Assembly: GCF_005849285.1 (NCBI RefSeq)
Contig: NZ_CP040517.1
Coordinates: 192,501-256,500 of the forward strand
Length of the DNA stretch: 64,000 nt
Direction: 5' to 3'
From: Luteithermobacter gelatinilyticus
GTDB taxonomy: Bacteria; Pseudomonadota; Alphaproteobacteria; Sphingomonadales; Emcibacteraceae
Each line of letters starts with the position of its first letter. Within the stretch, counting starts at the first letter, position 1. The notes beneath the pieces are model-generated. The model did not search any database, had not been told where the DNA came from, and saw nothing but the letters and a program-made list of their open reading frames with translations. Both the position numbers and the translations under genes were made by a program. Shown piece by piece: positions 26,743-36,150 of this stretch.

Positions 26743-27998
26743 TTATGGGCCTTTTTGTGTTGGCGATTGTTGCCGGTTTGCTGCTGCGCCAGCGGATCGT
26801 GGTTATTCTGGGTTTCGTATCGGCCTGGTGTTATCTGGTGTGGGGGGACGGCAAGCTCAATTATGTCATTCTGGATTTGTGGGCGGCGGCGGATCAAGAA
26901 GTGCTGCTGTCCATCCCGCTGTTTATATTGGCAGGCAATATCATGTCTACGGGAAGTATTGCCGAGCGGCTGATTACCATTATGCGGGTGGCTACGGCCC
27001 CTGTTCCCGGAGGGCTGGCCATTGCCACTATTCTGTCCTGCGCCTTTTTTGCCGCCATCTCCGGGTCGTCGACCGTGACCCTGATTGCCGTGGGGTCGAT
27101 CATGTATCCGGCGCTGACCAGGGCCGGCTATTCCCGATCGTTTGCCCTTGGCGCATTATGTGCGGCGGGCACTTTGGGCATTATTGTCCCGCCCAGCATT
27201 CCGCTGATCCTGTATGGGGTAATGACGGAAACATCCATTGCCGACCTGTTCAAGGCCGGCATTGGCCCGTCGATCCTGCTGACCCTGATGATGGCGGGAT
27301 ATGCCTTACTCAGGAACCGGGCCATTCACCGGAACAAAACGGATTTCTGTGAACTGGCCATGGCGCTGAAAAAAGGCGGTTTTGCGCTTTTTATGCCTTT
27401 TCTTATTCTGGGAGGCATATATGCGGGATTGTTTACGGCCACGGAATCGGCGGCGGTGGCGGTTTTTTATGCGGTTTTGGTGGAAATGCTGATCCACCGG
27501 GAAATGAAATGGGCACAGCTGGAAGGGGTTGTTGTTGAAACAGCCACCATGTTGGGGTCGTTAATGCCCATGCTGATGATGGCGTTGTCCATCAATACCT
27601 TCCTGACCTATGAACAGATCCCGCATACATTGGTGCAGATTATCGAAAATCTGGTCACGGATCAGACTTCTTTCCTACTGCTGACGCTGGTGGGGCTGAT
27701 CATTGTTGGCTGTTTTGTGGATATCGGGTCAGCCATCCTGATTCTGGCGCCTCTTCTGGCACCGCTGGCGGTGGCGCAGGGCGTGGACTTGATCCATTTC
27801 GGCATCATGATGATTGTCAATCTGGAGCTGGGCTATCTGACGCCGCCCTTGGGTCTGAACCTGATTGTTGCGATGGGAGCGTTTCGGGAGGATTTCTGGG
27901 TCATCGCCAAGGCGGTGTTGCCTTTTCTTCTGCTGATGTTTGTGGGGCTTCTGGTGGTGACCTTCTGGCCGGCATTGTCGCTGTTCTTGTTAAGATGA
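26739..27998 (+). CDS. TRAP transporter large permease (DctM family)
   Basis: A 419-aa protein with about twelve membrane helices. Recognisable parts are LLSIPLFILAGNIMSTGSIA, FAAISGSSTVTLIAVGSIMY, AAGTLGIIVPPSIPLILYG and the C-terminal LELGYLTPPLGLNLIVAMGA, all typical of DctM. It forms the transport path for the solute delivered by the DctP-like protein. The stop overlaps the MDR oxidoreductase start by four bases, which ties uptake to metabolism. Confidence 0.92.
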   Translation: MIMGLFVLAIVAGLLLRQRIVVILGFVSAWCYLVWGDGKLNYVILDLWAAADQEVLLSIPLFILAGNIMSTGSIAERLITIMRVATAPVPGGLAIATILSCAFFAAISGSSTVTLIAVGSIMYPALTRAGYSRSFALGALCAAGTLGIIVPPSIPLILYGVMTETSIADLFKAGIGPSILLTLMMAGYALLRNRAIHRNKTDFCELAMALKKGGFALFMPFLILGGIYAGLFTATESAAVAVFYAVLVEMLIHREMKWAQLEGVVVETATMLGSLMPMLMMALSINTFLTYEQIPHTLVQIIENLVTDQTSFLLLTLVGLIIVGCFVDIGSAILILAPLLAPLAVAQGVDLIHFGIMMIVNLELGYLTPPLGLNLIVAMGAFREDFWVIAKAVLPFLLLMFVGLLVVTFWPALSLFLLR

Positions 27999-29014
27999 AC
28001 CAAGGAAAAAACATGTCCGTGTTATGCAGCAGGCAGATTCGATTAAAAACCCGCCCTGCGGGGATCCCGGCGGCGGATCATTTTGAGCTGGTCGAATGTG
28101 ACATGCCGGCGCCCGGGATTGGTGAGATCCTGTGTAAGACTCTTTATCTGTCCCTTGACCCCTATATGCGGGGTCAGATCAGTGGCCGCCATATTTCGGG
28201 CACGATCGATCCGGGCGACTTGATGCGGGGAGAAACCGTGTCTGAAGTGGTGGTGTCCAATAGTCCCGATTTCGAGGCCGGGGAGCTTGTGTGCCATTAT
28301 GGCGGTTGGCAGACATATTCGCTCACCACTGCCGAGGGGGTGTCCAGAGTGGATGCGCGCCTCAGGCCGGCATCGCTGGCGCTCGGCATCATGGGCATGC
28401 CGGGGCTTACGGCCTATGCCGGGCTGTTTTACCTGGCGGAAGTGAAACCGCGTGATGTGGTTCTGGTGTCGGCAGCATCGGGGGCGGTAGGCTCCTTGGT
28501 GGGGCAGATGGCAAAAATTCAGGGTTGTCGCGTCATTGGCATTGCTGGATCTGAAGAAAAATGCGCCTGGCTGCGGCAGGTGGCGGGCTTTGACGGTTGC
28601 ATCAATTATAAAACGCAACCACTATCGGATGCCCTTCGGCAGGAATGTCCCGACGGTGTTGATGTTTATTTTGATAATGTCGGCGGCGCGATACTGGATG
28701 CTGCTATGGACCAGCTTGCCATCGGGGCGCGGGTGGTTCTCTGCGGGTTGATGGCGCAATATAATACCGATAACGTGTTACCGGGACCGACCCCGGCCAC
28801 CATCATCAGGTCCCGTGCGACAGTGCGCGGCCTGGTGGTGTATGACCATTTCGATAAACAACAGGAATTTCTAGACCGGGTACTCCCTTGGCTGGAGGCT
28901 GGTAAAATCAAATATCGGGAGGACGTATCGTGCGGGTTGGCACAGGCGCCGGCCGCCTTCGCCCGTCTGATGCAGGGCCGGAACTTCGGCAAAACCATCA
29001 TAAAGGTTGCCTGA
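27995..29014 (+). CDS. MDR-family NADP-dependent oxidoreductase (CurA/PTGR-like)
   Basis: A 339-aa zinc-independent medium-chain reductase. LYLSLDPYMRGQISG near residues 50-64 is the signature of the leukotriene/CurA-type 2-alkenal reductases. The cofactor site VLVSAASGAVGSLVGQMAKI is near 153-172, followed by VIGIAGSEEKCAWL, and DVYFDNVGGAILDAAMDQLA is also typical. It would reduce an activated C=C bond with NADPH. Last gene of the operon from 20094, just before a terminator. Confidence 0.9.
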   Translation: MNQGKNMSVLCSRQIRLKTRPAGIPAADHFELVECDMPAPGIGEILCKTLYLSLDPYMRGQISGRHISGTIDPGDLMRGETVSEVVVSNSPDFEAGELVCHYGGWQTYSLTTAEGVSRVDARLRPASLALGIMGMPGLTAYAGLFYLAEVKPRDVVLVSAASGAVGSLVGQMAKIQGCRVIGIAGSEEKCAWLRQVAGFDGCINYKTQPLSDALRQECPDGVDVYFDNVGGAILDAAMDQLAIGARVVLCGLMAQYNTDNVLPGPTPATIIRSRATVRGLVVYDHFDKQQEFLDRVLPWLEAGKIKYREDVSCGLAQAPAAFARLMQGRNFGKTIIKVA

Positions 29015-29040
29015 GGGATCTTTCAACTCCCGGGAAGAAC

Positions 29041-29069
29041 AGCATCGCATATCAGGCGGTGCTTTTTTT
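29041..29069 (+). terminator. Rho-independent terminator
   Basis: AGCATCGC (29041-29048) pairs with GCGGTGCT (29056-29063, one G:U pair) and is followed by six T. It ends the long operon 20094-29014. Confidence 0.8.
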
Positions 29070-29201
29070 ATATAGGTCCTTGTCACTATGGAGCTTCTTT
29101 TATAGAGGCCCCCTTTGTATGTGGATGCTTGGTATGCGGATGCTTCTGGACTGCACATGGTTTTCCGGTAGGGCTGTTTCGTCTTATAAATATTATTGAC
29201 A

Positions 29202-29225
29202 TAATAATATAACTTTATATTATTA
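29202..29225. promoter_or_regulatory. AT-rich inverted repeat upstream of TonB receptor
   Basis: TAATAATATA (29202-29211) and TATATTATTA (29216-29225) are perfectly complementary around ACTT. It lies about 65 bp ahead of the receptor gene. Related in composition, but not identical, to the AATGATATAAT sites elsewhere. It could be an operator or the promoter -10 region. Confidence 0.45.
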
Positions 29226-29288
29226 AGGGCATTATTTCATCAACAGACAAACTTAATCAATAACTGGATCAATAAGGGGAGTGAAAAG

Positions 29289-31505
29289 TTGAAACAAACC
29301 TCAGTCTTGCTGTCATCGGTTGCTCTGGGATTGCTTGTCACGTTCCCAAGTCTTATTCCGATACACGCTGCTACGGCAGAAGAAGAAAAAGAAGCCGCCA
29401 TTTTTGAAGAAATCGTGGTCACCGCCCGTAAACGTGAAGAAAGTCTGCAGGAAACGCCTCTGGCCATTACGGCCTTTACGTCGGAGGGGCTGGAAAAGGC
29501 GAATATCAAAAATCTTGTGGATATCGCGGACTTTACGCCGGGCTTCAGTTTTGCCTCGGCTTTCGGGCGGCAGGGAGATCGGCCGGTAATCCGGGGCATG
29601 TCCAGCATCCAAGGCGGGGCAAATGCCTCTGTCTTTGTGGACGGGGTGTTTGTTACGGGATCCAGCCAGTCGATCCTTTTGGATAACCTGGAACGGGTTG
29701 AGGTGATCAAGGGGCCGCAAAGCGCCCTGTATGGCCGGGCTACCTTTGGCGGGGCGGTAAACTACATTACCCGCCGCCCGACTGAAGAATTGGGCGGGCG
29801 GATCTCGGCGACGGCGGCGGAATATGACAATTTCGAATTTTCCGGTTTTCTGAGCGGCCCGTTCATGAAGGACAAAATATATTTTGACATAGGGGCAAAA
29901 TATTACACTTTCGGCGGGGATTACGAAAACAGTTTCCCCGGCCTGGAGGGGGAGAAAGTCGGGGCAGAGGAAACCTATACGGTTAACGGTACCCTGCTGT
30001 TTTATCCGGCAGCAGGGCTTGAAGTTATCGTCCGGGCCAATTATTCCGAAGATGATGACGGGCATTATGCCATCGCCCTTCAGGGGGCCGAGGCCAATAA
30101 CTGTTTTCTTGGGGTGGCGCGGGAATATTTCTGTGGTGATGTGCCAATCCCGGAGGGCGGCCCCCGCTTGGAAACAAATTTTTTTGAGGACACGTCCGGC
30201 ATTCGCCGGGAAACCTGGCGCACCAGCCTGACCCTGAATCTGGATATTGGGGGTCATCAATTGACCTCCATTACGGCATATGCCGACCGGAACGTTAGGA
30301 CGATACAGGACCAAACTTTCGGCGGGACGGATCGTCATCCCTTCGGATTCCGTTTCGGTTTCATCACGGATGAAAAAGACAGCCTGGAAGATGTCGCGCA
30401 AGAGCTGCGTTTGATCTCCCCAGCCGAAAATGCCTTTCGCTATATAGTCGGGGGCTATTATTACAAACAGACCACCGAGGAGGTTTCGAGAGGATCCGAC
30501 GGTCCGCCGGATGCCGATTTCGGTTTTGACGGGAAAACCGAAGTGCGCAACTATGCTCTGTTCGGGCAGGTGGAATATGATGTTAGCGAAAAGCTGACGG
30601 TCAGTGCCGAATTGCGCTATGCGGAAGATAAGCTGGAGGTGCTGACGGCTGACATAGAGACCTTCGAGGAAACCTATACCTCATGGACTCCGCGTTTTAC
30701 TCTTGATTATCAGGCCAGCGAGGATGTGCTGTTTTATGGGGTGGTTTCCCGAGGGAATAAACCAGGCGGTTTTAATACGAATTCGGGACTTGACCCTGAT
30801 CTGATCCCTATTGAGGAAGAAAATCTATGGAACTATGAAATTGGCATGAAGTCGGTCTGGATGGACAACCGTCTATTACTGAATTTGGCAGCCTATTACC
30901 TTGACTGGTCCGACCAGCAACTGACCCAGAATATCCTGATCAACAACAATCCGGATTCCATCACGGTTAATGTGGGTAAAACAGAAACCTATGGCTTTGA
31001 AGCCGAACTTAAATTCGCGCTTAGCCGGGAGTTGTCCGTGGAGGTGATTTATGCCTTTACCCATCCGGAAATCCAGAATTTTGATTTGTCCGGGGACCGT
31101 TTTAACGAAGCGGAACAATTGGGGTTTAAGAACGGCATTGTCAAGGGCACCTTTACGCCCCAGTCGCCGAAACACACCCTCACGCTCAGCGGTGAATATC
31201 GCACGGGACTGGGGAGCAGCGATCTCGAATTTTTTGCCCGGACGGATTATATTTATTCCTCCACCCGTTATGCCCAGGTCTTTAACCTGGCCGGGACGGG
31301 GGATCGTCATATTGTCAATCTGCGGACTGGTGTCGAAAATGACCGCTACCGTATTTCTCTGTGGGCGAAAAACCTGTTTGACAATGACACGCCCACATCC
31401 ATTCTGCGTTATGTTGACGTGCCGAGTTTCTTTCAAAAAAGAGCGTTTGCCGTCAGCCTGCCCCGAAAACAGCAGTTTGGTATTACGGGAAGCGTGAGAT
31501 TCTGA
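29289..31505 (+). CDS. TonB-dependent outer-membrane receptor 1
   Basis: A 738-aa outer-membrane protein. It has an N-terminal signal sequence, then the TonB box EEIVVTARKREESL near residue 40 and a plug domain (GDRPVIRGMSSIQGGANASV, then LDNLERVEVIKGPQSALYGR and GGAVNYITRRP). The 22-strand barrel follows and ends in the aromatic residue Phe (GITGSVRF). Such receptors use TonB energy to import siderophores, but also sugars, lignin-like aromatics and other large organic compounds. Given its place between catabolic operons, substrate uptake for the island is likely. Confidence 0.93.
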   Translation: MKQTSVLLSSVALGLLVTFPSLIPIHAATAEEEKEAAIFEEIVVTARKREESLQETPLAITAFTSEGLEKANIKNLVDIADFTPGFSFASAFGRQGDRPVIRGMSSIQGGANASVFVDGVFVTGSSQSILLDNLERVEVIKGPQSALYGRATFGGAVNYITRRPTEELGGRISATAAEYDNFEFSGFLSGPFMKDKIYFDIGAKYYTFGGDYENSFPGLEGEKVGAEETYTVNGTLLFYPAAGLEVIVRANYSEDDDGHYAIALQGAEANNCFLGVAREYFCGDVPIPEGGPRLETNFFEDTSGIRRETWRTSLTLNLDIGGHQLTSITAYADRNVRTIQDQTFGGTDRHPFGFRFGFITDEKDSLEDVAQELRLISPAENAFRYIVGGYYYKQTTEEVSRGSDGPPDADFGFDGKTEVRNYALFGQVEYDVSEKLTVSAELRYAEDKLEVLTADIETFEETYTSWTPRFTLDYQASEDVLFYGVVSRGNKPGGFNTNSGLDPDLIPIEEENLWNYEIGMKSVWMDNRLLLNLAAYYLDWSDQQLTQNILINNNPDSITVNVGKTETYGFEAELKFALSRELSVEVIYAFTHPEIQNFDLSGDRFNEAEQLGFKNGIVKGTFTPQSPKHTLTLSGEYRTGLGSSDLEFFARTDYIYSSTRYAQVFNLAGTGDRHIVNLRTGVENDRYRISLWAKNLFDNDTPTSILRYVDVPSFFQKRAFAVSLPRKQQFGITGSVRF

Positions 31506-31530
31506 GCCCGGGCAATGGGCCTTCCTGAGG

Positions 31531-31571
31531 GGGCCAGAATTTTTGGGCTAGAATTTTTGGGCTAGAATTTT
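31531..31571 (+). repeat. Three tandem 14-bp repeats
   Basis: GGGCCAGAATTTTT, GGGCTAGAATTTTT and GGGCTAGAATTTT stand head to tail immediately before the terminator at 31574. Probably slippage products. Confidence 0.7.
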
Positions 31572-31573
31572 GG

Positions 31574-31597
31574 GGCCGGGATGTTTCCCGGCCTTTT
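31574..31597 (+). terminator. Rho-independent terminator after TonB receptor 1
   Basis: GGCCGGG (31574-31580) and CCCGGCC (31587-31593) form a 7-bp stem with loop ATGTTT, followed by TTTTCTT. Confidence 0.85.
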
Positions 31598-31613
31598 CTT
31601 GTCTCTGCGGGGC

Positions 31614-31631
31614 AAATGACATTTGTCATTT
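31614..31631. promoter_or_regulatory. Operator palindrome AAATGACA-TT-TGTCATTT
   Basis: An 18-bp palindrome, perfect except for its central TT, about 105 bp ahead of the MFS gene. It is the best example of the TGACA..TGTCA operator family seen also at 4895, 10866, 12754 and 39813. Confidence 0.65.
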
Positions 31632-31736
31632 CCTGACACGAGCCAGTCTGGCTTACTCAGAGTGAAGCGTGATGAGATTGACGCAATTCACTCTGGATCA
31701 CTCTAGGGGTTCGGGCTTACAGGGGTTGAGAAAACA

Positions 31737-32960
31737 ATGGCGTTTGCAAAACCGGTCTGGGTTCCGGGGCAGGAAAAGAAAATCGGTTTTGTCTTGTTTC
31801 TGGCCACATTAAGTGGATTGTCACCTTTTGCAATGGCCATTGTGGTTCCGTCCCTTCCCGGGCTCGCTCATATTTTTCAGCTTGAATATGATTCCCTGCA
31901 ATATGCGGTCTCGGCGTATTTGTTGGGTATCGGGTTGTCCCAGCCGGTCCACGGTTTTTTATGTGACCGATACGGGCGTCGCCCCGTGCTGCTGTTCAGT
32001 CTACTGCTTTTTGTCCTGGCAAGTTTGGGGTGTGTGATTGTCGAGAACTGGTTCCTGCTTGTGACCATGCGTTTCATGCAGGCCATCGGTGTGGGCGTCG
32101 GCACCGTCACCAGCCGGGCAATAGTCACCGATGTGTCAAGCCGTCAGCATGCTGCCCAGACTCTGTCCTATATCGCCATGGCGATGGGGATCGGCCCGAT
32201 CATAGCACCGGTACTTGGCGGGTATCTGGATGTGACCTTTGGCTGGCAGAGTAGTTTTCTGTTTAGTGGGGTGGTGGGCGCTGTGGTGTTGCTGTTTGCC
32301 TGGGCCCGGCTGGCGGAAACCAGGCCGGACGCTGTCAGGGTAACTGGGGGATCGTTCGGGCAGGTATTACGGCAGTACCTGGGTCTGCTGCGGTCCCCGG
32401 TTTTCATGGGATATACACTGGTTTTCGGCTTTTGCCAGGGAACCTTTTTTGCGTTCCTGCCGGTGGCGCCGCAGGTATTCGAAACTAGGTTCCGGATCGG
32501 CGCAGAGCTTTTTGGGGTTTACTGGGGCATCTTGTCCTTTTCTTATATGCTCGGTGCTTTTTTCAGCGGCAGGCTGATGCGGACCTTTGATCTGGACGCC
32601 ACTCTTTTTGCGGGCTGTTCCGGTTTATTCGTGTCCACCCTCATTCTGTTTCTGGCTGCCCTGTATGGTTCTGTGACGTTCATGGTGCTCCTCTCCACGA
32701 TCACTGTGGGAATGTTTTTTTCAGGCATTGCCAGTCCTTTGGCGCTGACCGGTTCTGTTAGTCACAATCCGGAGATGGCCGGTGCCGCCTCGGGCCTGTC
32801 CAGTTCACTGGGCATGGGGGTGGGGGCGCTGTTTTCGATTTTGACAGGACATCTGTTTGACGGCACAGAGGGCCCTATGATCCGGTTGATGGGAATGGCG
32901 GTAACGGGCGTCATGATGGCGCTTTTTATGAGCCGGAACAGAGGGGCAAAGGCAGGATGA
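31737..32960 (+). CDS. MFS transporter, Bcr/CflA-like drug-efflux type
   Basis: A 407-aa, 12-helix major facilitator protein. The loop between helices 2 and 3 reads GFLCDRYGRRPVLLFSLLLF (MFS motif A variant), and helix 5 has MAMGIGPIIAPVLGGYLDVT, the antiporter motif C of drug/H+ antiporters (Bcr/CflA group). It could export a toxic intermediate or a by-product of the pathway. The start is the ATG at 31737; no strong ribosome-binding site is seen. Confidence 0.88.
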   Translation: MAFAKPVWVPGQEKKIGFVLFLATLSGLSPFAMAIVVPSLPGLAHIFQLEYDSLQYAVSAYLLGIGLSQPVHGFLCDRYGRRPVLLFSLLLFVLASLGCVIVENWFLLVTMRFMQAIGVGVGTVTSRAIVTDVSSRQHAAQTLSYIAMAMGIGPIIAPVLGGYLDVTFGWQSSFLFSGVVGAVVLLFAWARLAETRPDAVRVTGGSFGQVLRQYLGLLRSPVFMGYTLVFGFCQGTFFAFLPVAPQVFETRFRIGAELFGVYWGILSFSYMLGAFFSGRLMRTFDLDATLFAGCSGLFVSTLILFLAALYGSVTFMVLLSTITVGMFFSGIASPLALTGSVSHNPEMAGAASGLSSSLGMGVGALFSILTGHLFDGTEGPMIRLMGMAVTGVMMALFMSRNRGAKAG

Positions 32961-32983
32961 ACAAGATTCTGCTTTCCTTATAA

Positions 32984-33003
32984 GATATAATATTATATCA
33001 TTA
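32984..33003. promoter_or_regulatory. Perfect AT palindrome upstream of DUF1838 gene
   Basis: GATATAATATTATATC (32984-32999) is a perfect palindrome, extended by ATTA. On the reverse strand it gives TAATGATATAATATTATAT, identical to 9931-9949 before the amine oxidase. Confidence 0.55.
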
Positions 33004-33049
33004 ATGTTATTTTGAAAATAAAACGGTTTTGTGCCGTATAGGAGATAAA

Positions 33050-33964
33050 ATGAAGATGACGCAGAAGATTAGGGGAGTAGTCCGGGGGATGATCTTGGGC
33101 GTTTGCCTTACTGGCAGTGCGGTTGCCGCGGATAATGTTGACCTGACGACTCCTGAGGGGGCGATTGTGGCCAACCGCAAGATTCAGTGTTCCACCATTG
33201 ATAACAGACCTGTGTTTTATACGTGGCAGGGATCGGCTTTTTCCCGCAGACGCGGGGAGGCCGACCAGTTGTTGTTCAAAGTGTCTGGCATGAATGTGCG
33301 CCAGTGTGTGACGATCAGGGATGAAAAGCGTGGTGAGGGGTATCGTCTGGTGAGCCGGGAAATCATGATTTATCTTGATCCCAGAACCGGCAAGATTATG
33401 GACAGGTGGCGTAATCCCTTTCTGGGTCGGGATGTGGACGTGATGCATGTGGCTAATGATCCGGTCAATCAGCCGCCCAGTTTCCCCTACTCCGCATCCG
33501 CAAAGCCGGTGGCGCGCTGGTATGGTACGGAAATCACCGGGTCCTGGTTCATGAACCTGACTATTCCGCTTTTTTACCATAATGTATTGCAGGGGGAGTA
33601 TCAGAAATATGTTGGCGGGGCCTATCATGCCGCCGAGATGTTTAATTTCATGGGGGAAACCGCAAACCTGATTGATGGCCGCAAAGACACCGCCGCGGTA
33701 AAGGTGGGATGGGTCCGTGTGTCCGAATGGTTGCCCTGGATGGAAATGCAGGGTCGGGAGGGGCTGGTCTATGTCCATGCCGCAGGCAAGAAACTGAATG
33801 GGTATGAAGACCTGTCACCAGAACTCAAAGAGTATATCGAGACTCGGGCTCCGGCCTATAAGGTGCCGCCTCCCGGCGATGACACACGCCCCAACGCTAC
33901 AACCTGGACCGTGTTCAAGGAGCAGACCAGACCTGAAAAACTGCCCCGCGGCGGGTACCGGTAA
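33050..33964 (+). CDS. Exported DUF1838-family protein
   Basis: A 304-aa protein with a signal peptide (hydrophobic GMILGVCLTGSAVAA, cut near residue 24), hence probably periplasmic. The pattern VANRKIQCSTIDNRPVFYTW, DPRTGKIMDRWRNPFLGRDV and GWVRVSEWLPWMEMQGREGL is that of the DUF1838 family, which has no known activity and often accompanies CoA-dependent catabolic genes. GGAGA before the ATG at 33050 fixes the start; the earlier frame start at 33029 would destroy the signal peptide design. A small gap separates it from the LeuC-like gene. Confidence 0.8.
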   Translation: MKMTQKIRGVVRGMILGVCLTGSAVAADNVDLTTPEGAIVANRKIQCSTIDNRPVFYTWQGSAFSRRRGEADQLLFKVSGMNVRQCVTIRDEKRGEGYRLVSREIMIYLDPRTGKIMDRWRNPFLGRDVDVMHVANDPVNQPPSFPYSASAKPVARWYGTEITGSWFMNLTIPLFYHNVLQGEYQKYVGGAYHAAEMFNFMGETANLIDGRKDTAAVKVGWVRVSEWLPWMEMQGREGLVYVHAAGKKLNGYEDLSPELKEYIETRAPAYKVPPPGDDTRPNATTWTVFKEQTRPEKLPRGGYR

Positions 33965-34024
33965 TCCCCGGGGGCTTTGGAAGAGCTATGAAATGTGAAA
34001 AGCCTATGAAAGACGTGCAGGAAA

Positions 34025-35443
34025 ATGGCCGCGCAGACCTTGTTTGAAAAACTCTGGACTGCTCACACCGTCGCCGACCTCGGGGGCGGGGCTGCGCTGA
34101 TCTATATTGACCGCATTTTTCTGCATGAACGAACGGGCAGCATCGCTTTGATCAGTCTTGCCGAGGCGGGGCGGCGTGTTGCGACCCCGGGAAAGGTGTT
34201 CTGTACGATGGACCACATTGTCGATACGTTCCCAGGACGGGGGGACGAGACGCGCATGCCCGGCGGCCGGGATTTCATCCGGATGACCCGGAAAGCCGCA
34301 TGGGCGGCGGGAATCAAGTTGTTTGACATCGGAATGGAACAACAGGGTATCGTCCATGTCATCTCCCCGGAGCAGGGCATCGTACTGCCGGGACTGACAC
34401 TGGTTTGCCCGGACAGCCACACCTGCACCCAGGGAGCCTTCGGGGCTCTGGCATGGGGGATCGGCTCGACAGAGGCGGAACATGCGCTGGCGACCAATAC
34501 CCTGCGCCTGAAAAAACCAAAATCCATGCGTGTGAAGTTCGACGGAGACGTGCCCAGGGGCGTGACGGCCAAGGACATGATTTTGCATTTGATCGGGACA
34601 TATGGTGCCGGTGGCGGCAACGGTTATGTGGTGGAATTTACCGGTGCGGCCGTCCGCCAGCTTTCCATGGAAGGCCGGATGACCTTATGTAACATGGCAG
34701 TGGAATTTGGTGCCTTTACGGGGCTTATCGCTCCGGATGAGGTGACACTATCCTATCTTAAAGGGCGGCCTTATGCGCCGCAGGGAGAAAAATGGCCGCA
34801 GGCCGTGCGCGCCTGGCGGGAGCTGGTGACGGATGAGGAAGCCGTTTTCGACAGGGAAATCGTTGTCGAGGCATCCGCCATCCGCCCCACGGTGACCTGG
34901 GGCACCAGCCCGCAGCATTGCGTCGCCATCGACGACACCGTGCCGGATCCGAAAAGTTTTAAGGACAACGACACGCGCTTGGCCGCCGAAAAGGCCCAGA
35001 AATACATGGGGCTGGTGCCGGGGCAGAAAATGACCGATCTTGCCATTGATGGCGCGTTTATCGGCTCCTGCACCAACAGCCGCCTGTCAGATCTGAGACG
35101 GGCGGCGGAGGTGCTCAGGGGCCGGAAGGTGGCCGAAGGGGTGCGGGCCATCTGTGTGCCCGGTTCAACCCGGGTGAAGCAGGAAGCGGAACGAGAGGGG
35201 TTGGACAAAATTTTTCAGGACGCTGGTTTTGAATGGCGTGAATCCGGGTGTTCCATGTGTTTTTATGCGGGTGGCGAAAGTTTCGGGTTTCAGGAGAGGG
35301 TGGTAACCAGCACCAACCGGAACTTTGAAAGCCGGCAGGGACCGCAGACCCGATCGCATCTGGCCAGTCCGGAAACCGTGGCCGCTTCGGCGGTGGCCGG
35401 GCATCTCTGTGATGCGGCGTCCCTACGGAAAAAGGAGGCATAA
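34025..35443 (+). CDS. LeuC-like hydratase large subunit (copy 1, divergent)
   Basis: A 472-aa aconitase-superfamily protein. Cluster Cys residues are visible in [20 protein letters not shown] and FEWRESGCSMCFYAGGE. Other motifs are MDHIVDTFPGRGDE, LVCPDSHTCTQGAFGALAWG and [13 protein letters not shown]. The C-terminal region differs from true LeuC (TSTNRNFESRQGPQTRSHLA, where LeuC has EGRQG and GGRTHL), so it is likely specialised for another substrate such as a substituted maleate, citramalate or homologous acid. It would need a [4Fe-4S] cluster and the small subunit encoded next, with which it overlaps by one base (TAATG). Confidence 0.88.
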   Translation: MAAQTLFEKLWTAHTVADLGGGAALIYIDRIFLHERTGSIALISLAEAGRRVATPGKVFCTMDHIVDTFPGRGDETRMPGGRDFIRMTRKAAWAAGIKLFDIGMEQQGIVHVISPEQGIVLPGLTLVCPDSHTCTQGAFGALAWGIGSTEAEHALATNTLRLKKPKSMRVKFDGDVPRGVTAKDMILHLIGTYGAGGGNGYVVEFTGAAVRQLSMEGRMTLCNMAVEFGAFTGLIAPDEVTLSYLKGRPYAPQGEKWPQAVRAWRELVTDEEAVFDREIVVEASAIRPTVTWGTSPQHCVAIDDTVPDPKSFKDNDTRLAAEKAQKYMGLVPGQKMTDLAIDGAFIGSCTNSRLSDLRRAAEVLRGRKVAEGVRAICVPGSTRVKQEAEREGLDKIFQDAGFEWRESGCSMCFYAGGESFGFQERVVTSTNRNFESRQGPQTRSHLASPETVAASAVAGHLCDAASLRKKEA

Positions 35444-36150
35444 TGGAACCTGTTCGGGAGTTGCTGGCCGTGGCCGTGCCGCTGATCCGCATCAATGTGG
35501 ATACGGACGCCATCATTCCCTCGCGGGAAATGAAACGGGTTTCCAAAAAAGGGCTGAGCGCCGGGCTGTTTGCCGGCTGGCGTTACCGGGAGGTGAGCTG
35601 CCGGGAGCCCGATCCCGGCTTTATTCTTAATCACCCCGATTATGCTGAGGCCCGGATTCTGCTTTCCGGCGCAAATTTTGGTTGCGGATCGAGCCGGGAA
35701 CATGCTGTGTGGGCGTTGCATGAATATGGGTTTCGGGTGATTGTCGCGCCGTCCTTCGGAACAATATTTTATAAAAACTGCATCCGCAACGGCCTTCTGC
35801 CCATAGAGCTGGAGGAAAAGGCGATCCGGTATTTGGCGGAAACGGTGCGAAAGGATCCGAAAAGAAACAGGCTATGGGTGAGTCTGCCAGCGCAGAAGAT
35901 CGGTCTTCCGGGCGACAGGATGTTCGCCTTCTCTATCGCCCCGCAGGACAAGCTGATGCTTCTGGAAGGGCTGGATGCCATTGACCTGACCCTGAAACAA
36001 CAGGCCGACATAGAAAAGTTCCAAGCCAGGGATCGGCGCGCCCGGCCCTGGGCCTACCTGGGCCTATTTGTAAAACTTTTCGCGGGATGGAGCCCGTCAG
36101 AAGAACTGGGTGACCCCGAGAAAACCACAAATCAGGATAAACAACCATAG
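35443..36150 (+). CDS. LeuD-like hydratase small subunit (copy 1)
   Basis: A 235-aa swivelling-domain subunit. INVDTDAIIPSREMKRVSKK near the N-terminus and ILLSGANFGCGSSREHAVWA (about 67-86) are the LeuD landmarks, and NCIRNGLLPIEL follows. It is about 30 residues longer than the second copy, with a C-terminal extension after QQADIEKFQARDRRARPW. The last 54 bp overlap the 3' end of the convergent membrane-protein gene, so part of the tail is unconstrained or serves both genes. Confidence 0.88.
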   Translation: MEPVRELLAVAVPLIRINVDTDAIIPSREMKRVSKKGLSAGLFAGWRYREVSCREPDPGFILNHPDYAEARILLSGANFGCGSSREHAVWALHEYGFRVIVAPSFGTIFYKNCIRNGLLPIELEEKAIRYLAETVRKDPKRNRLWVSLPAQKIGLPGDRMFAFSIAPQDKLMLLEGLDAIDLTLKQQADIEKFQARDRRARPWAYLGLFVKLFAGWSPSEELGDPEKTTNQDKQP

